This document shows, piece after piece, positions 1-7,632 of a DNA stretch of 8,278 nt. The position numbers were made by a program, and so were the translations under genes. The stretch spans positions 1 through 8,278 of the forward strand of contig JAFDXS010000074.1 of the NCBI GenBank assembly GCA_018267795.1. The letters run 5' to 3'. The first letter of the stretch is position 1. Every line of letters starts with the position of its first letter. This DNA is from Bacteroidota bacterium. GTDB lineage: Bacteria > Bacteroidota > Bacteroidia > Chitinophagales > Chitinophagaceae. The notes beneath the pieces are model-generated. The model had not been told where the DNA came from, searched no databases, and saw only the letters and a list, made by a program, of their open reading frames with translations.

Positions 1-1799
1 GGTAAAGAAGTGTAGATTTTTAAAATATCATTGACCGTATGTTTCCATTCCATTTCAAGTCCCGCTACGCTATGCCAGATATTGCCTTTCTCTTTATAGC
101 TGGCACCATGCTCTGCTACTATATTCAGTGATAGGTGACCTAACCAATGATCTAGCGTGCCCTTGTCGCGACCGCTTATAATGACGAGGTTATTACGTGT
201 GTCGGAAGTCAGTTGCTCAAGTATTTGCAATATCTGTGCATCCGGGTATGCATCTTCTGGCCTCTTGTTAAATGGTACTAAAGTGCCGTCGTAGTCAAGG
301 AACAGGAGGCGCTTTTTAGAATAAGTATAGCGAATGTCCAATGTGTGGTATATGGCTGGGCTGATGAGCGTACAGTTGTTTTGCGCACGCTTATTTTTAA
401 TGGTGTTCAGGCTCTTCAGCATTTTTTGCGCCCAGCTGAAGATGTCATTTTGTTGCACCTTTTGCTGCATTTTCAACATTCTGTTGCTGCGTTCTTCCTG
501 CGGCATTGTCAACCCCTCATGTATGGAATCTGCAAAGATCTCCACATCATTAGGGTTGATGAGTATTGCTTCCTTCAGTTCTCTTGCAGCACCGGCAGAC
601 TCGCTTAAGATCAATGCTCCATGTTTATGAACATTGCTGGCTACATATTCCTTGCAAACCAGGTTCATGCCGTCAATAAGAGGAGTAACAAGTGCTAAGT
701 CGGCTGTTTTATAAAGTGCTGATAAGAGATTGGGTGGGAAGGAACGATAAAAATGACGAATGGGCTGCCAGCTGATTGTAGCGTATTTGCCGTTGATATC
801 ACTAATCAGGCGATCCATTTCGCGTTTCAGTGCTCTGTAATTCCGCGCGTTATCTCTGGATGGCACTACTAAATGAATGAATGTTACCTTTTGCCTCCAT
901 TCAGGGTATTGCCTCAGGAATAGATCAAAAGCTTGTAAGCGCTGAATGATGCCCTTACTATAGTCGAGGCGGTCTATTGAAATAATAATTTTAGTACCTA
1001 TTAGTTTTTCAAGCTTCTGTGCGATCTTCTTGGTTGCCTCGTGCGCTGACAGATCATTATACTTTTTGTAATCAATGCTTATAGGGAAAGCCTCTACACA
1101 CACCTTGCGCCCTTCGAAGAGAAACTCATTATCCTGAACGTTTAGCTTTAAAATTCTATTAGCAGAATTTGTAAAGTGCTTTGTATCATCTTCCGTTTGA
1201 AATCCTATCACATCTGCACCCATTAGGCCGCTCAATATTTGCTTTTTCCAGGGAAGGGCACGGAAAATTTCATAAGAAGGAAAAGGTATATGCTGAAAAT
1301 AACCGATTGTAATATTTGGTATTGCAGTACGTAATAGCTGCGGTAATAACATTAGGTGATAATCATGTATCCATATTATATCGCCGGCGCTTGCAAATTT
1401 TAAAATTTCATCTGCAAATTTTTTGTTTACTGACACATAACTCTCCCAGTATTCCGGATTGTAATTGCTATAAGTAGGGAAGTAATGAAAAAGTGGCCAT
1501 ATAGTTTCGTTAGAGAAGCCGTCGTAAAAATTATTGATTTCTTTTTGATCGAGGAATATTGGGTGTAACTTCTGCGATGCCAACTCTTTAATAACAGTTG
1601 GTTGCAGATCCGACTGCACGTCGGCACCGGGCCAGCCTATCCAAATATTGTCGTATTCAGTTAAAACGCAGCTAAGGCCAGTTGCTAAACCACCCTCGCT
1701 ATTCTGATATGTTATTTTTCCTTCTGTAAAACCGATTTTTATTGGTAGCCTATTCGACACATTTATTATACGACCATTACTGTACGCGATATCCTTCAT
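1..1799 (-). CDS. otsA-otsB: Bifunctional trehalose-6-phosphate synthase/phosphatase (OtsA-OtsB fusion), 3' end cut by window edge
   Basis: Makes trehalose in the cytoplasm. The N-terminal GT20 domain (about residues 1-460) transfers glucose from UDP-glucose to glucose-6-phosphate; the C-terminal HAD phosphatase removes the phosphate. I translated the minus strand from the ATG at 1799-1797 and it stays open for 599 codons to the window edge. GT20 motifs seen: VSNRLP (14-19), SEGGLATGL (34-42), WP (101-102), HDYH (145-148), DRLDYSKG (276-283; the Arg and Lys of this motif contact UDP) and DGMNLVCKEY (376-385). The HAD domain starts with DYDGT (502-506; D502 nucleophile, D504 acid/base), followed by ISGRD (541-545) and EHGA (563-566). 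By comparison with separate OtsB proteins, roughly 130 codons, including the last HAD acidic motif, lie outside the window. The start is supported by AAAGGGAG (1807-1814) seven bases upstream. The gene is transcribed divergently from the glgE operon, whose TreS consumes its product. The fused state is read directly from one uninterrupted frame. Family assignment is very secure. Confidence 0.96.
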   Translation of the reverse strand, partial: MKDIAYSNGRIINVSNRLPIKIGFTEGKITYQNSEGGLATGLSCVLTEYDNIWIGWPGADVQSDLQPTVIKELASQKLHPIFLDQKEINNFYDGFSNETIWPLFHYFPTYSNYNPEYWESYVSVNKKFADEILKFASAGDIIWIHDYHLMLLPQLLRTAIPNITIGYFQHIPFPSYEIFRALPWKKQILSGLMGADVIGFQTEDDTKHFTNSANRILKLNVQDNEFLFEGRKVCVEAFPISIDYKKYNDLSAHEATKKIAQKLEKLIGTKIIISIDRLDYSKGIIQRLQAFDLFLRQYPEWRQKVTFIHLVVPSRDNARNYRALKREMDRLISDINGKYATISWQPIRHFYRSFPPNLLSALYKTADLALVTPLIDGMNLVCKEYVASNVHKHGALILSESAGAARELKEAILINPNDVEIFADSIHEGLTMPQEERSNRMLKMQQKVQQNDIFSWAQKMLKSLNTIKNKRAQNNCTLISPAIYHTLDIRYTYSKKRLLFLDYDGTLVPFNKRPEDAYPDAQILQILEQLTSDTRNNLVIISGRDKGTLDHWLGHLSLNIVAEHGASYKEKGNIWHSVAGLEMEWKHTVNDILKIYTSL

Positions 1800-1806
1800 T
1801 CTATAT

Positions 1807-1814
1807 CTCCCTTT
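1807..1814 (-). promoter_or_regulatory. Ribosome binding site of otsA-otsB
   Basis: On the minus strand this reads AAAGGGAG, a good Shine-Dalgarno match, with seven bases before the ATG at 1799. It fixes the start codon of the OtsA-OtsB protein, whose conserved VSNRLP motif follows at residue 14. It contrasts with the three rightward genes, none of which has a comparable site. Confidence 0.65.
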
Positions 1815-1931
1815 GTTATTAATAATAAAAAAGAGTGCCAATGCTGCTGAATAATTATTTATGTATTTTATGGTATATATAACTTGTTGGTGCTGCTTTT
1901 TCCCATTTAAGAAATTATGTGAGTATAGTAG

Positions 1932-1948
1932 CTAAATAGACTAAATAG
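1932..1948. repeat. Tandem direct repeat CTAAATAG
   Basis: Two identical 8-base copies (1932-1939 and 1941-1948) are separated by one A, giving a 9-base period. The repeat lies 13 bases from the palindrome at 1962-1976. It could be a small tandem binding site or chance in AT-rich DNA; sequence alone does not decide. Confidence 0.4.
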
Positions 1949-1961
1949 TATAAGTGATTAA

Positions 1962-1976
1962 GCATGTTTAACATGC
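1962..1976. promoter_or_regulatory. Perfect inverted repeat GCATGTT-T-AACATGC, candidate operator
   Basis: Two 7-base arms are exact reverse complements around a single central T, giving a 15-base perfect palindrome in the divergent region, about 160 bases upstream of the otsA-otsB start. It has no T-run after it, so it does not look like a terminator. Its compact symmetry fits a dimeric repressor or activator site. On the minus strand it directly adjoins a one-mismatch promoter-like box (1976-1983). The regulator is unknown and the operator role is inference. Confidence 0.4.
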
Positions 1977-2122
1977 AAATATTCCAGACTGGTATAATAA
2001 TAGGTTTCAATGTTTTATAGAATTTATAAAACGGTGACACGCGTTCTTAGTTAAAGACTAAGCTATAGAGAGAATGTTTTTCACAAATTTATTGAGTTAT
2101 GATTTGTCTTCCCGTATATGTT

Positions 2123-2144
2123 CAAGTGCCTGTAACGGCAGTTG
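2123..2144. repeat. Imperfect inverted repeat / possible hairpin
   Basis: Arms CAAGTGCC and GGCAGTTG pair over seven of eight positions around a six-base loop (TGTAAC). There is no following T-run, so a terminator is unlikely. If the glgE transcript starts upstream of here it would be a hairpin in a long leader; otherwise it may be a protein binding site. A further small inverted repeat, TTGTT-GT-AACAA at 2142-2153, overlaps its right end. Confidence 0.35.
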
Positions 2145-2304
2145 TTGTAACAAATGATGATTATTTGCCCCAATAAAGTATAGAACAGATAAATAAAGAG
2201 AATTCCCCCAAATAATACGTTAATAAACTGATGTATTTATCGAAATGTGACAAAGGGACAAAAAGTATATGGTATGAATTTTATAACAGTATTAATCAAT
2301 TTAT

Positions 2305-2314
2305 TAAGCGCTTA
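2305..2314. promoter_or_regulatory. Perfect palindrome TAAGCGCTTA, candidate LacI-type operator ahead of glgE
   Basis: A ten-base perfect palindrome with a central GCGC sits 32 bases upstream of the glgE start codon, and it is the only GC-rich core in a long AT-rich stretch. A central CG dinucleotide within an A/T-flanked palindrome is typical of operators of LacI-family sugar regulators. Its closeness to the start suggests repression by blocking transcription. No regulator gene is in the window, so the assignment is inference from shape and position only. Confidence 0.4.
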
Positions 2315-2346
2315 CCAAATATTAAAATACTACAAACCAGTAATAA

Positions 2347-4308
2347 ATGATCAGCTCTGCGGGAAAAAAAAGAGTGATAATCAGTAACGTTTTGCCAAGT
2401 GTGGATGATGGTTTATTTCCGGCAAAAACAATCATTAATCAGAAATTAAATATAAGTGCAGACATATTTGCAGACGGACATGATGAGATAGCAGCAAGTG
2501 TGTTAATAAAATACAGCAGCGAAAAGCTGTGGAAAGAATATCCATTAGCATTGGTGAATAATGATCATTGGATTTATTCTTTTGTACCCGAGAAAATAGG
2601 AACTTATCAATTTCAGATACTTGCGTGGATAGACGCTTTCGCTAGCTGGAAAAACGGCTTTGAGAAAAAGTATAATGCAGGACAGGAAGTAGATGTGGAA
2701 CTAAAAATTGGTGTCCAGATAGTTGAAGGCGCTCTTAAAAATGCAACGGGTAAGAATAAAGCTCAATTACAGCAATGGTTAAGCTTACTGAATGAAACAG
2801 AAGGCATTGAAGAAAAAGGAAGCCTTATTAAGAATAACACAATTACCGAAGCATTATATAAAAGTAAAGATAAAAGCAGGGTAACTACTTATCCCAGGAT
2901 ATTTGATATAACAGTTGAACGGGAACGGGCAGGCTTCAGTACCTGGTATGAGTTATTTCCGCGTTCTGCTTCAGCGGAGCCAGGTGCCCACGGTACGTTT
3001 AGCGATGTTATCAAGATTTTGCCTCGCATATCCCGTATGGGGTTCGATGTGCTTTATTTTCCACCGATACATCCTATAGGGAAAGTAAATAGAAAGGGAA
3101 GAAACAATTCGCTAAAGGCAAATGATGATGACCCCGGTTCTCCATGGGCTATAGGAAATGAAAAAGGGGGACATAAAGAAATCCATTCACAATTAGGTAC
3201 GATCAAGGATTTTAAAAAACTAGTGCAGGAAAGTAAAAAATATGGACTTGAGGTGGCTATGGATATTGCGTTTCAATGTGCGCCCGACCATCCTTATGTT
3301 TTAAAACATCCCTCCTGGTTTAAATGGCGGCCGGACGGTACCGTGCAGCATGCCGAGAATCCGCCGAAAAAATACGAAGACATATTACCTTTCAATTTTG
3401 AAAGTGAGGATTGGGAAGGATTATGGAAGGAGCTGAAAAGCGTAATTGAATATTGGATAGGTACAGGTGTTTCTATTTTTAGGGTAGATAATCCACATAC
3501 TAAGGCTATTCCTTTTTGGGAATGGGTGATTAAAGAAATTAAGAACCAATATCCCGAAACTATATTTCTTGCTGAGGCGTTCACCAGGCCAAGGATTATG
3601 GAACGCCTGGCGAAGATTGGGTTCACACAATCCTATACTTACTTTACCTGGCGACATACAAAGAAGGAACTGGAAGAGTATGTTACAGAATTAACACAAA
3701 CAAACCTGAAGTATTATTTCCGCCCAAATTTCTGGCCTAATACGCCGGATATACTAACACCGGAACTGGCTGCAGGAAAGGAAAATGGCCATATCATTCG
3801 CCTGTTGCTGGCAGCAACATTATCCTCAAGCTATGGAATATATGGGCCTGTTTATGAGCTGAATATCGATGAGCCTATGCCAGGCAAGGAAGAGTATATA
3901 CATAATGAGAAGTATGAGATAAAGCACTGGAACTGGGATTTTTATACCAAGACTTATGAAATAATAAGCAGGATAAACAGAATTAGAAAAGAAAACGCTT
4001 CGTTGCACAGCACGATTAATATAAAATTTGCTGAGACAACTAATGAACAGATTATATGCTATGTGAAGTATGATGAGGATTATAAGAATGTATTAATAAT
4101 TGCAGTAAACCTCGATCCCCGTAATACCCATAGTGCAAATATTAAACTGCCATTACTGGAAGGTTTTGAGTGGGATGATAATATTACCGTGCATGATCTG
4201 CTAAACGGAGATAAATACCACTGGAAAGGCGACTGGAACTATGTTGAATTAAATCCCTATGATATGCCGGCCCATGTATTAAGGGTTGCTGTAAACAATA
4301 CTATATGA
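2347..4308 (+). CDS. glgE: Alpha-1,4-glucan:maltose-1-phosphate maltosyltransferase GlgE
   Basis: Extends linear alpha-1,4-glucan by transferring maltosyl units from maltose-1-phosphate, releasing phosphate (EC 2.4.99.16), in the cytoplasm. At 653 residues it has normal GlgE length. Residues 1 to about 190 form the beta-rich N-terminal domain. The GH13 catalytic barrel starts near TWYELFPRS (199-207), and the C-terminal beta domain begins near residue 570. GlgE-specific motifs are all present: FRVDNPHTK with nucleophile D381, FLAEAFTRP with acid/base E410, NTPDIL with the third acidic residue D468, and EKY (521-523), which matches the Lys-Tyr pair that contacts phosphate in characterised GlgE. 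The 29-residue D381-E410 spacing equals that of Streptomyces GlgE as I recall it. The ATG at 2347 is the only sensible start, because RVIISN of the N-terminal domain follows at once. It has no Shine-Dalgarno site; the leader just before it is almost all A and T. First gene of the operon; its TGA overlaps the next ATG. Confidence 0.96.
   Translation: MISSAGKKRVIISNVLPSVDDGLFPAKTIINQKLNISADIFADGHDEIAASVLIKYSSEKLWKEYPLALVNNDHWIYSFVPEKIGTYQFQILAWIDAFASWKNGFEKKYNAGQEVDVELKIGVQIVEGALKNATGKNKAQLQQWLSLLNETEGIEEKGSLIKNNTITEALYKSKDKSRVTTYPRIFDITVERERAGFSTWYELFPRSASAEPGAHGTFSDVIKILPRISRMGFDVLYFPPIHPIGKVNRKGRNNSLKANDDDPGSPWAIGNEKGGHKEIHSQLGTIKDFKKLVQESKKYGLEVAMDIAFQCAPDHPYVLKHPSWFKWRPDGTVQHAENPPKKYEDILPFNFESEDWEGLWKELKSVIEYWIGTGVSIFRVDNPHTKAIPFWEWVIKEIKNQYPETIFLAEAFTRPRIMERLAKIGFTQSYTYFTWRHTKKELEEYVTELTQTNLKYYFRPNFWPNTPDILTPELAAGKENGHIIRLLLAATLSSSYGIYGPVYELNIDEPMPGKEEYIHNEKYEIKHWNWDFYTKTYEIISRINRIRKENASLHSTINIKFAETTNEQIICYVKYDEDYKNVLIIAVNLDPRNTHSANIKLPLLEGFEWDDNITVHDLLNGDKYHWKGDWNYVELNPYDMPAHVLRVAVNNTI
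4305..4308 (+). other. ATGA start-stop overlap of glgE and treS-mak
   Basis: The ATG of treS-mak and the TGA of glgE share these four bases. With no Shine-Dalgarno site upstream, ribosomes finishing glgE probably restart here, which would link the amounts of the two enzymes that act consecutively on maltose-1-phosphate. Confidence 0.75.
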
Positions 4309-7300
4309 CTGAAAGGAAACCTATAATAGATGACAACCTGCACTGGTATAAAGATGCGGTAATATATGAACTGCATGTAAAAGCATTTCGCGATAAAAAC
4401 TGCGATGGTATAGGTGATTTTGAGGGATTGCTGGAAAAGCTTGACTACCTGCAAAACCTGGGTATTACTGCAATATGGTTGCTGCCATTCTATCCGTCAC
4501 CCTTAAGAGATGACGGCTATGATATTGCGGACTATTATAGTGTGAACCCCGCGTATGGAAATATTAAGCAGTTTAAAAAACTACTGCATGAAGCGCACAA
4601 TCGTAACCTGAAAGTAATTACAGAACTGGTTATTAATCATACATCTGACCAGCATCCATGGTTTCAGAAAGCAAGGCGTGCGCCTAAAGGCTCGCCGGAA
4701 AGAAATTACTATGTATGGACAGATAACCCTGAACAATATAAAGACGCCCGCATTATATTTCAGGACTTTGAATCATCTAACTGGACCTGGGACCCTATAG
4801 CCCAACAGTACTATTGGCACCGGTTTTTTCACCACCAACCTGATCTTAATTTCGATAATCCTGCCGTACAGGATGAGGTGTTTAAAATGATTGACTATTG
4901 GTGTGGCATGGGAGTGGATGGCTTCAGACTTGATGCGGTACCGTATCTTTTTGAACGGGATGATACGAATTGTGAAAACCTTCCGGAAACACATGATTTT
5001 TTAAAACGCTTGCGTAAACACGTAGATGAAAAATTTCCAGGCACTCTATTGCTTGCAGAAGCTAATATGTGGCCGGAGGATGCCGCTTACTACTTTGGCA
5101 ATGGCGATGAGTGCCACATGAATTATCACTTCCCTGTAATGCCGCGCATGTTTATGGCCCTACAGATGGAAGACCGGTACCCGATAGTTGACATCTTCGA
5201 CCAAACGCCCGCCATACCGGACACCTGTCAGTGGGCAATATTCCTTCGCAATCATGATGAGCTGACCCTGGAAATGGTAACAGATGAGGAGCGCGACTAC
5301 ATGTACAAGGTGTACGTAAAGGATCCTAAAGCCAGGATAAACCTTGGTATCAGGCATAGGTTAGCGCCGCTGATGGATAATAACAGGGCAAAAATTGAGC
5401 TGCTGAATTACCTGCTTTTTTCACTTCCGGGCACACCGGTAATATACTATGGAGATGAAATAGGAATGGGTGATAACTTTTATCTTGGTGACAGGGATGG
5501 TGTGCGTACGCCTATGCAATGGACTGTAGACCGAAACGCAGGCTTTTCAGAAGCTAATCCACAACGCCTGTACTTGCCTGTAATCCTTGATCCCCTCTAT
5601 CATTATGAATCGGTGAATGTAGAGATAGAGAACCGCAATACATCATCGCTTCTCTGGTTTATGAAGCGGTTAATAAATACCAGGAAAAAGCATAAAGCAT
5701 TTGGCAGGGGAGACATGAAATTTGTAAATACGGAAAACCCTAAAGTGCTTGCCTTTACACGTGCTTATGAAGATGAAATAATGCTGGTAGTTGTAAACCT
5801 TTCCCGTTATTCCCAACCGGCAGAGCTTGATCTTTCTGAGTATAAAGGCTACAAACTGGTAGAGGTGTTCAGTAACAACAACTTTCCATCCGTGAAAGGG
5901 GAAACACCTTACTTTTTCACATTATCACAATATGAATGTCAATGGTTTTCATTGAAAGATGTGAGCCATCCTGAACACAGGCAATCATTACCCATAATAG
6001 AAATGAAAAAATGGAGTGATGTAATGACGGGAAGGGTAAAGGAAACTCTTGAAAATAGCATATTGCCCGACTATTTAATGAAGATGCGCTGGTTTGGCGG
6101 GAAGGCCAGGGGTATACAAGGCCTGAGAATCATTGGGCAAAGTGTAATAAACATTGATAGCAATAACGTGGTAATGCTGCTGATAGAAGTAAGCTATACC
6201 AGCGAATTACCTGAAATATACCAGTTGCCACTAACTTTTGCCATAGATACCCAGGCAGCAACGATAAAAGAAAATTATCCAAAGGCCATTGTATGTAATG
6301 CAAAGGTGGGTAATGAAACAGGAGTTCTATACGATGCTTTGTTTAGCGAGGCGCTACAGCAGGAGATTGTTAAACTAATGGGAGGCAACGCGAAAGCAAC
6401 GGCGACCGATAACGACGAAATAATATTTACAGGTAACAGGCACCTTAAAGCATACCTGAAAGGGAAAGAAAAAATAAAATCGAGAATACTTGCAGCTGAG
6501 CAAAGCAATACTTCAATAGTTTATGACAGCGCTTATTTCCTAAAACTATACAGGAAGGTAGACAGAAGTATAAACCCCGATGTAGAAATAACAAGATTCC
6601 TCACCGAAAAAGCAAAGTTTAAGCATATACCTGCCTATGTAGGCACTATTGAATGGGATTCAAATAACGGATCTATGGTGCTGGGTATGATGCAGGAAAT
6701 GGTAGATAATAATACAGACGGGTGGAACTTTATGCTCGACAGGCTAAGCAGCTTTAATGAAAAGATACTTTCAGACCCGAGGTTGCAGATGTCTAATGAT
6801 GCAAAAAAGACGAGTGTTAAGCCTATTACTTATGATAACCTTAGCACAGAGATAAAAGAACTACTCGAGACACCTGTGACAGAGCGAGTAAATTTATTAG
6901 GCGAAAGAACTGGTGAAATGCACCTGGCATTGGCATCATCTAATGACGATGCAGCATTTAAACCAGAGCCGTTCTCTCTGCATTATCAACGTTCACTTTT
7001 TTCTTCTTTCCAATCTCTTGTGAGGAAAACATATCAGACATTAGTAAAAACGCTTAATAAGCTACCGGACGATGTGCGGCAGGAGGCTGAAGAAGTGTTG
7101 CAAATGAAGGACGAGATATTGCTCCGATTCCGGGCAATCTACAAGAAAAAATTTGATGTATTAAAAATACGGGTACACGGAGATTATCATTTAGGGCAAA
7201 CATTATTTACCGGCAAGGATATTCTTATCATAGACTTTGAAGGAGAACCGGCAAAAACCTACAGCGAACGACGACTAAAACGTGCAGCATTGCGAGATGT

Positions 7301-7631
7301 TGCGGGTATGATACGCTCTTTTCATTATGCAGCCTATGGCAGTCTGTTTTTAAACAACAGCCTCCATAAAGAAGACATAAAAAAACTGGTGCCTTATGTA
7401 GAGCAATGGCAGCATTATATGAGTGGTCTTTACCTGCAATCATATTTGCATACAGTAAAGGATAGCATGCTGGTGCCAAAGGAAAAAGAAGACATGCAGA
7501 TAATGCTGCAGACTTACATACTGGAAAAGGCCATTTACGAACTTAATTATGAATTAAATAATCGTCCTGACTGGGTGATAATTCCTCTAAGGGGTATCAA
7601 AGCGATTATGGATCAGAAATACATAGATTGA
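4305..7631 (+). CDS. treS-mak: Trehalose synthase-maltokinase fusion (TreS-Mak/Pep2)
   Basis: A 1108-residue bifunctional enzyme that supplies maltose-1-phosphate to GlgE. Residues 1 to about 550 are TreS (EC 5.4.99.16), a GH13 enzyme that isomerises trehalose and maltose. Visible motifs are WYKDAVIYE (14-22), VINHTSD (109-115), HHQPDLNFDNP (176-186), GFRLD with nucleophile D210, LLAEAN with acid/base E252, and RNHDE with D318. The 42-residue D210-E252 spacing matches mycobacterial TreS as I recall it. Residues from about 567 form the maltokinase (EC 2.7.1.175), with a eukaryotic-like kinase fold. It opens with RWFGGKAR (595-602), the usual cap motif. It also has the catalytic loop HGDYHLGQ (958-965, D960) and the metal-binding IDFEGEP (976-982, D977). 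The kinase part (about 540 residues) is longer than stand-alone mycobacterial Mak (about 455). Fused TreS-Mak proteins of this size are known. The start is set by an ATGA overlap with glgE, which implies coupled translation, and no Shine-Dalgarno site is visible. Confidence 0.95.
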   Translation: MTERKPIIDDNLHWYKDAVIYELHVKAFRDKNCDGIGDFEGLLEKLDYLQNLGITAIWLLPFYPSPLRDDGYDIADYYSVNPAYGNIKQFKKLLHEAHNRNLKVITELVINHTSDQHPWFQKARRAPKGSPERNYYVWTDNPEQYKDARIIFQDFESSNWTWDPIAQQYYWHRFFHHQPDLNFDNPAVQDEVFKMIDYWCGMGVDGFRLDAVPYLFERDDTNCENLPETHDFLKRLRKHVDEKFPGTLLLAEANMWPEDAAYYFGNGDECHMNYHFPVMPRMFMALQMEDRYPIVDIFDQTPAIPDTCQWAIFLRNHDELTLEMVTDEERDYMYKVYVKDPKARINLGIRHRLAPLMDNNRAKIELLNYLLFSLPGTPVIYYGDEIGMGDNFYLGDRDGVRTPMQWTVDRNAGFSEANPQRLYLPVILDPLYHYESVNVEIENRNTSSLLWFMKRLINTRKKHKAFGRGDMKFVNTENPKVLAFTRAYEDEIMLVVVNLSRYSQPAELDLSEYKGYKLVEVFSNNNFPSVKGETPYFFTLSQYECQWFSLKDVSHPEHRQSLPIIEMKKWSDVMTGRVKETLENSILPDYLMKMRWFGGKARGIQGLRIIGQSVINIDSNNVVMLLIEVSYTSELPEIYQLPLTFAIDTQAATIKENYPKAIVCNAKVGNETGVLYDALFSEALQQEIVKLMGGNAKATATDNDEIIFTGNRHLKAYLKGKEKIKSRILAAEQSNTSIVYDSAYFLKLYRKVDRSINPDVEITRFLTEKAKFKHIPAYVGTIEWDSNNGSMVLGMMQEMVDNNTDGWNFMLDRLSSFNEKILSDPRLQMSNDAKKTSVKPITYDNLSTEIKELLETPVTERVNLLGERTGEMHLALASSNDDAAFKPEPFSLHYQRSLFSSFQSLVRKTYQTLVKTLNKLPDDVRQEAEEVLQMKDEILLRFRAIYKKKFDVLKIRVHGDYHLGQTLFTGKDILIIDFEGEPAKTYSERRLKRAALRDVAGMIRSFHYAAYGSLFLNNSLHKEDIKKLVPYVEQWQHYMSGLYLQSYLHTVKDSMLVPKEKEDMQIMLQTYILEKAIYELNYELNNRPDWVIIPLRGIKAIMDQKYID

Positions 7632-7632
7632 T

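Larger units (their letters stand above)
1800..2346. other. Divergent intergenic control region, no gene seen
   Basis: These 547 bases separate the starts of otsA-otsB (minus) and glgE (plus). They are visibly more AT-rich than the flanking genes and have frequent stops in all frames, so I see no coding region and no RNA gene. The region must hold promoters for both directions. I found no convincing pair of Bacteroidota promoter boxes (TTG near -33 with TAnnTTTG near -7). The nearest single boxes are on the minus strand: TAAATTTG at 2091-2084, and AATATTTG at 1983-1976 with one mismatch. Both lack a well-spaced upstream box. Repeats inside the region are listed separately. Confidence 0.8.

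Noticed and set aside
334..630. Open frames on the plus strand inside the otsA-otsB region (334-630 and 345-608)
   Set aside because: They lie antisense to the continuous OtsA-OtsB reading frame, which has intact family motifs across this stretch. Their translations are Cys/Phe-rich or low-complexity with no recognisable domain.
1427..1627. Minus-strand open frame of 66 codons
   Set aside because: It overlaps the OtsA-coding sequence on the same strand in another frame and shows no domain features; the OtsA frame is clearly the coding one.
2084..2091. TAAATTTG on the minus strand as the -7 box of an otsA-otsB promoter
   Set aside because: It matches TAnnTTTG, but the nearest TTG-type upstream box is about 31 bases away instead of about 19, and the site is nearly 290 bases from the start codon.
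2249..2262. Direct repeat GACAAA with an 8-base period, and a TGTGA half-site for a CRP-like regulator
   Set aside because: The second half of a CRP-type site (TCACA) is missing, and a 6-base A-rich repeat is easily explained by chance.
2300..2320. Possible catabolite-responsive (cre, CcpA-type) element at the palindrome
   Set aside because: The core AAGCGCTT resembles cre sites, but the outer TG and CA positions do not match, and CcpA belongs to Firmicutes, whereas this sequence looks like Bacteroidota. Kept only as a general LacI-type candidate.
3294..3657. Minus-strand open frames opposite glgE and treS-mak (also at 3826-4008, 4257-4454, 4773-4994, 5160-5357, 6275-6508 and 7228-7479)
   Set aside because: All are short and antisense to genes with complete catalytic motifs, and none shows a plausible domain or start signal.
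4305..7631. Possibility that the TreS-Mak fusion is an assembly or sequencing artefact
   Set aside because: The frame is continuous from TreS through a proper linker to the kinase with no duplicated or missing motif, and TreS-Mak fusions of this length are an established family architecture.
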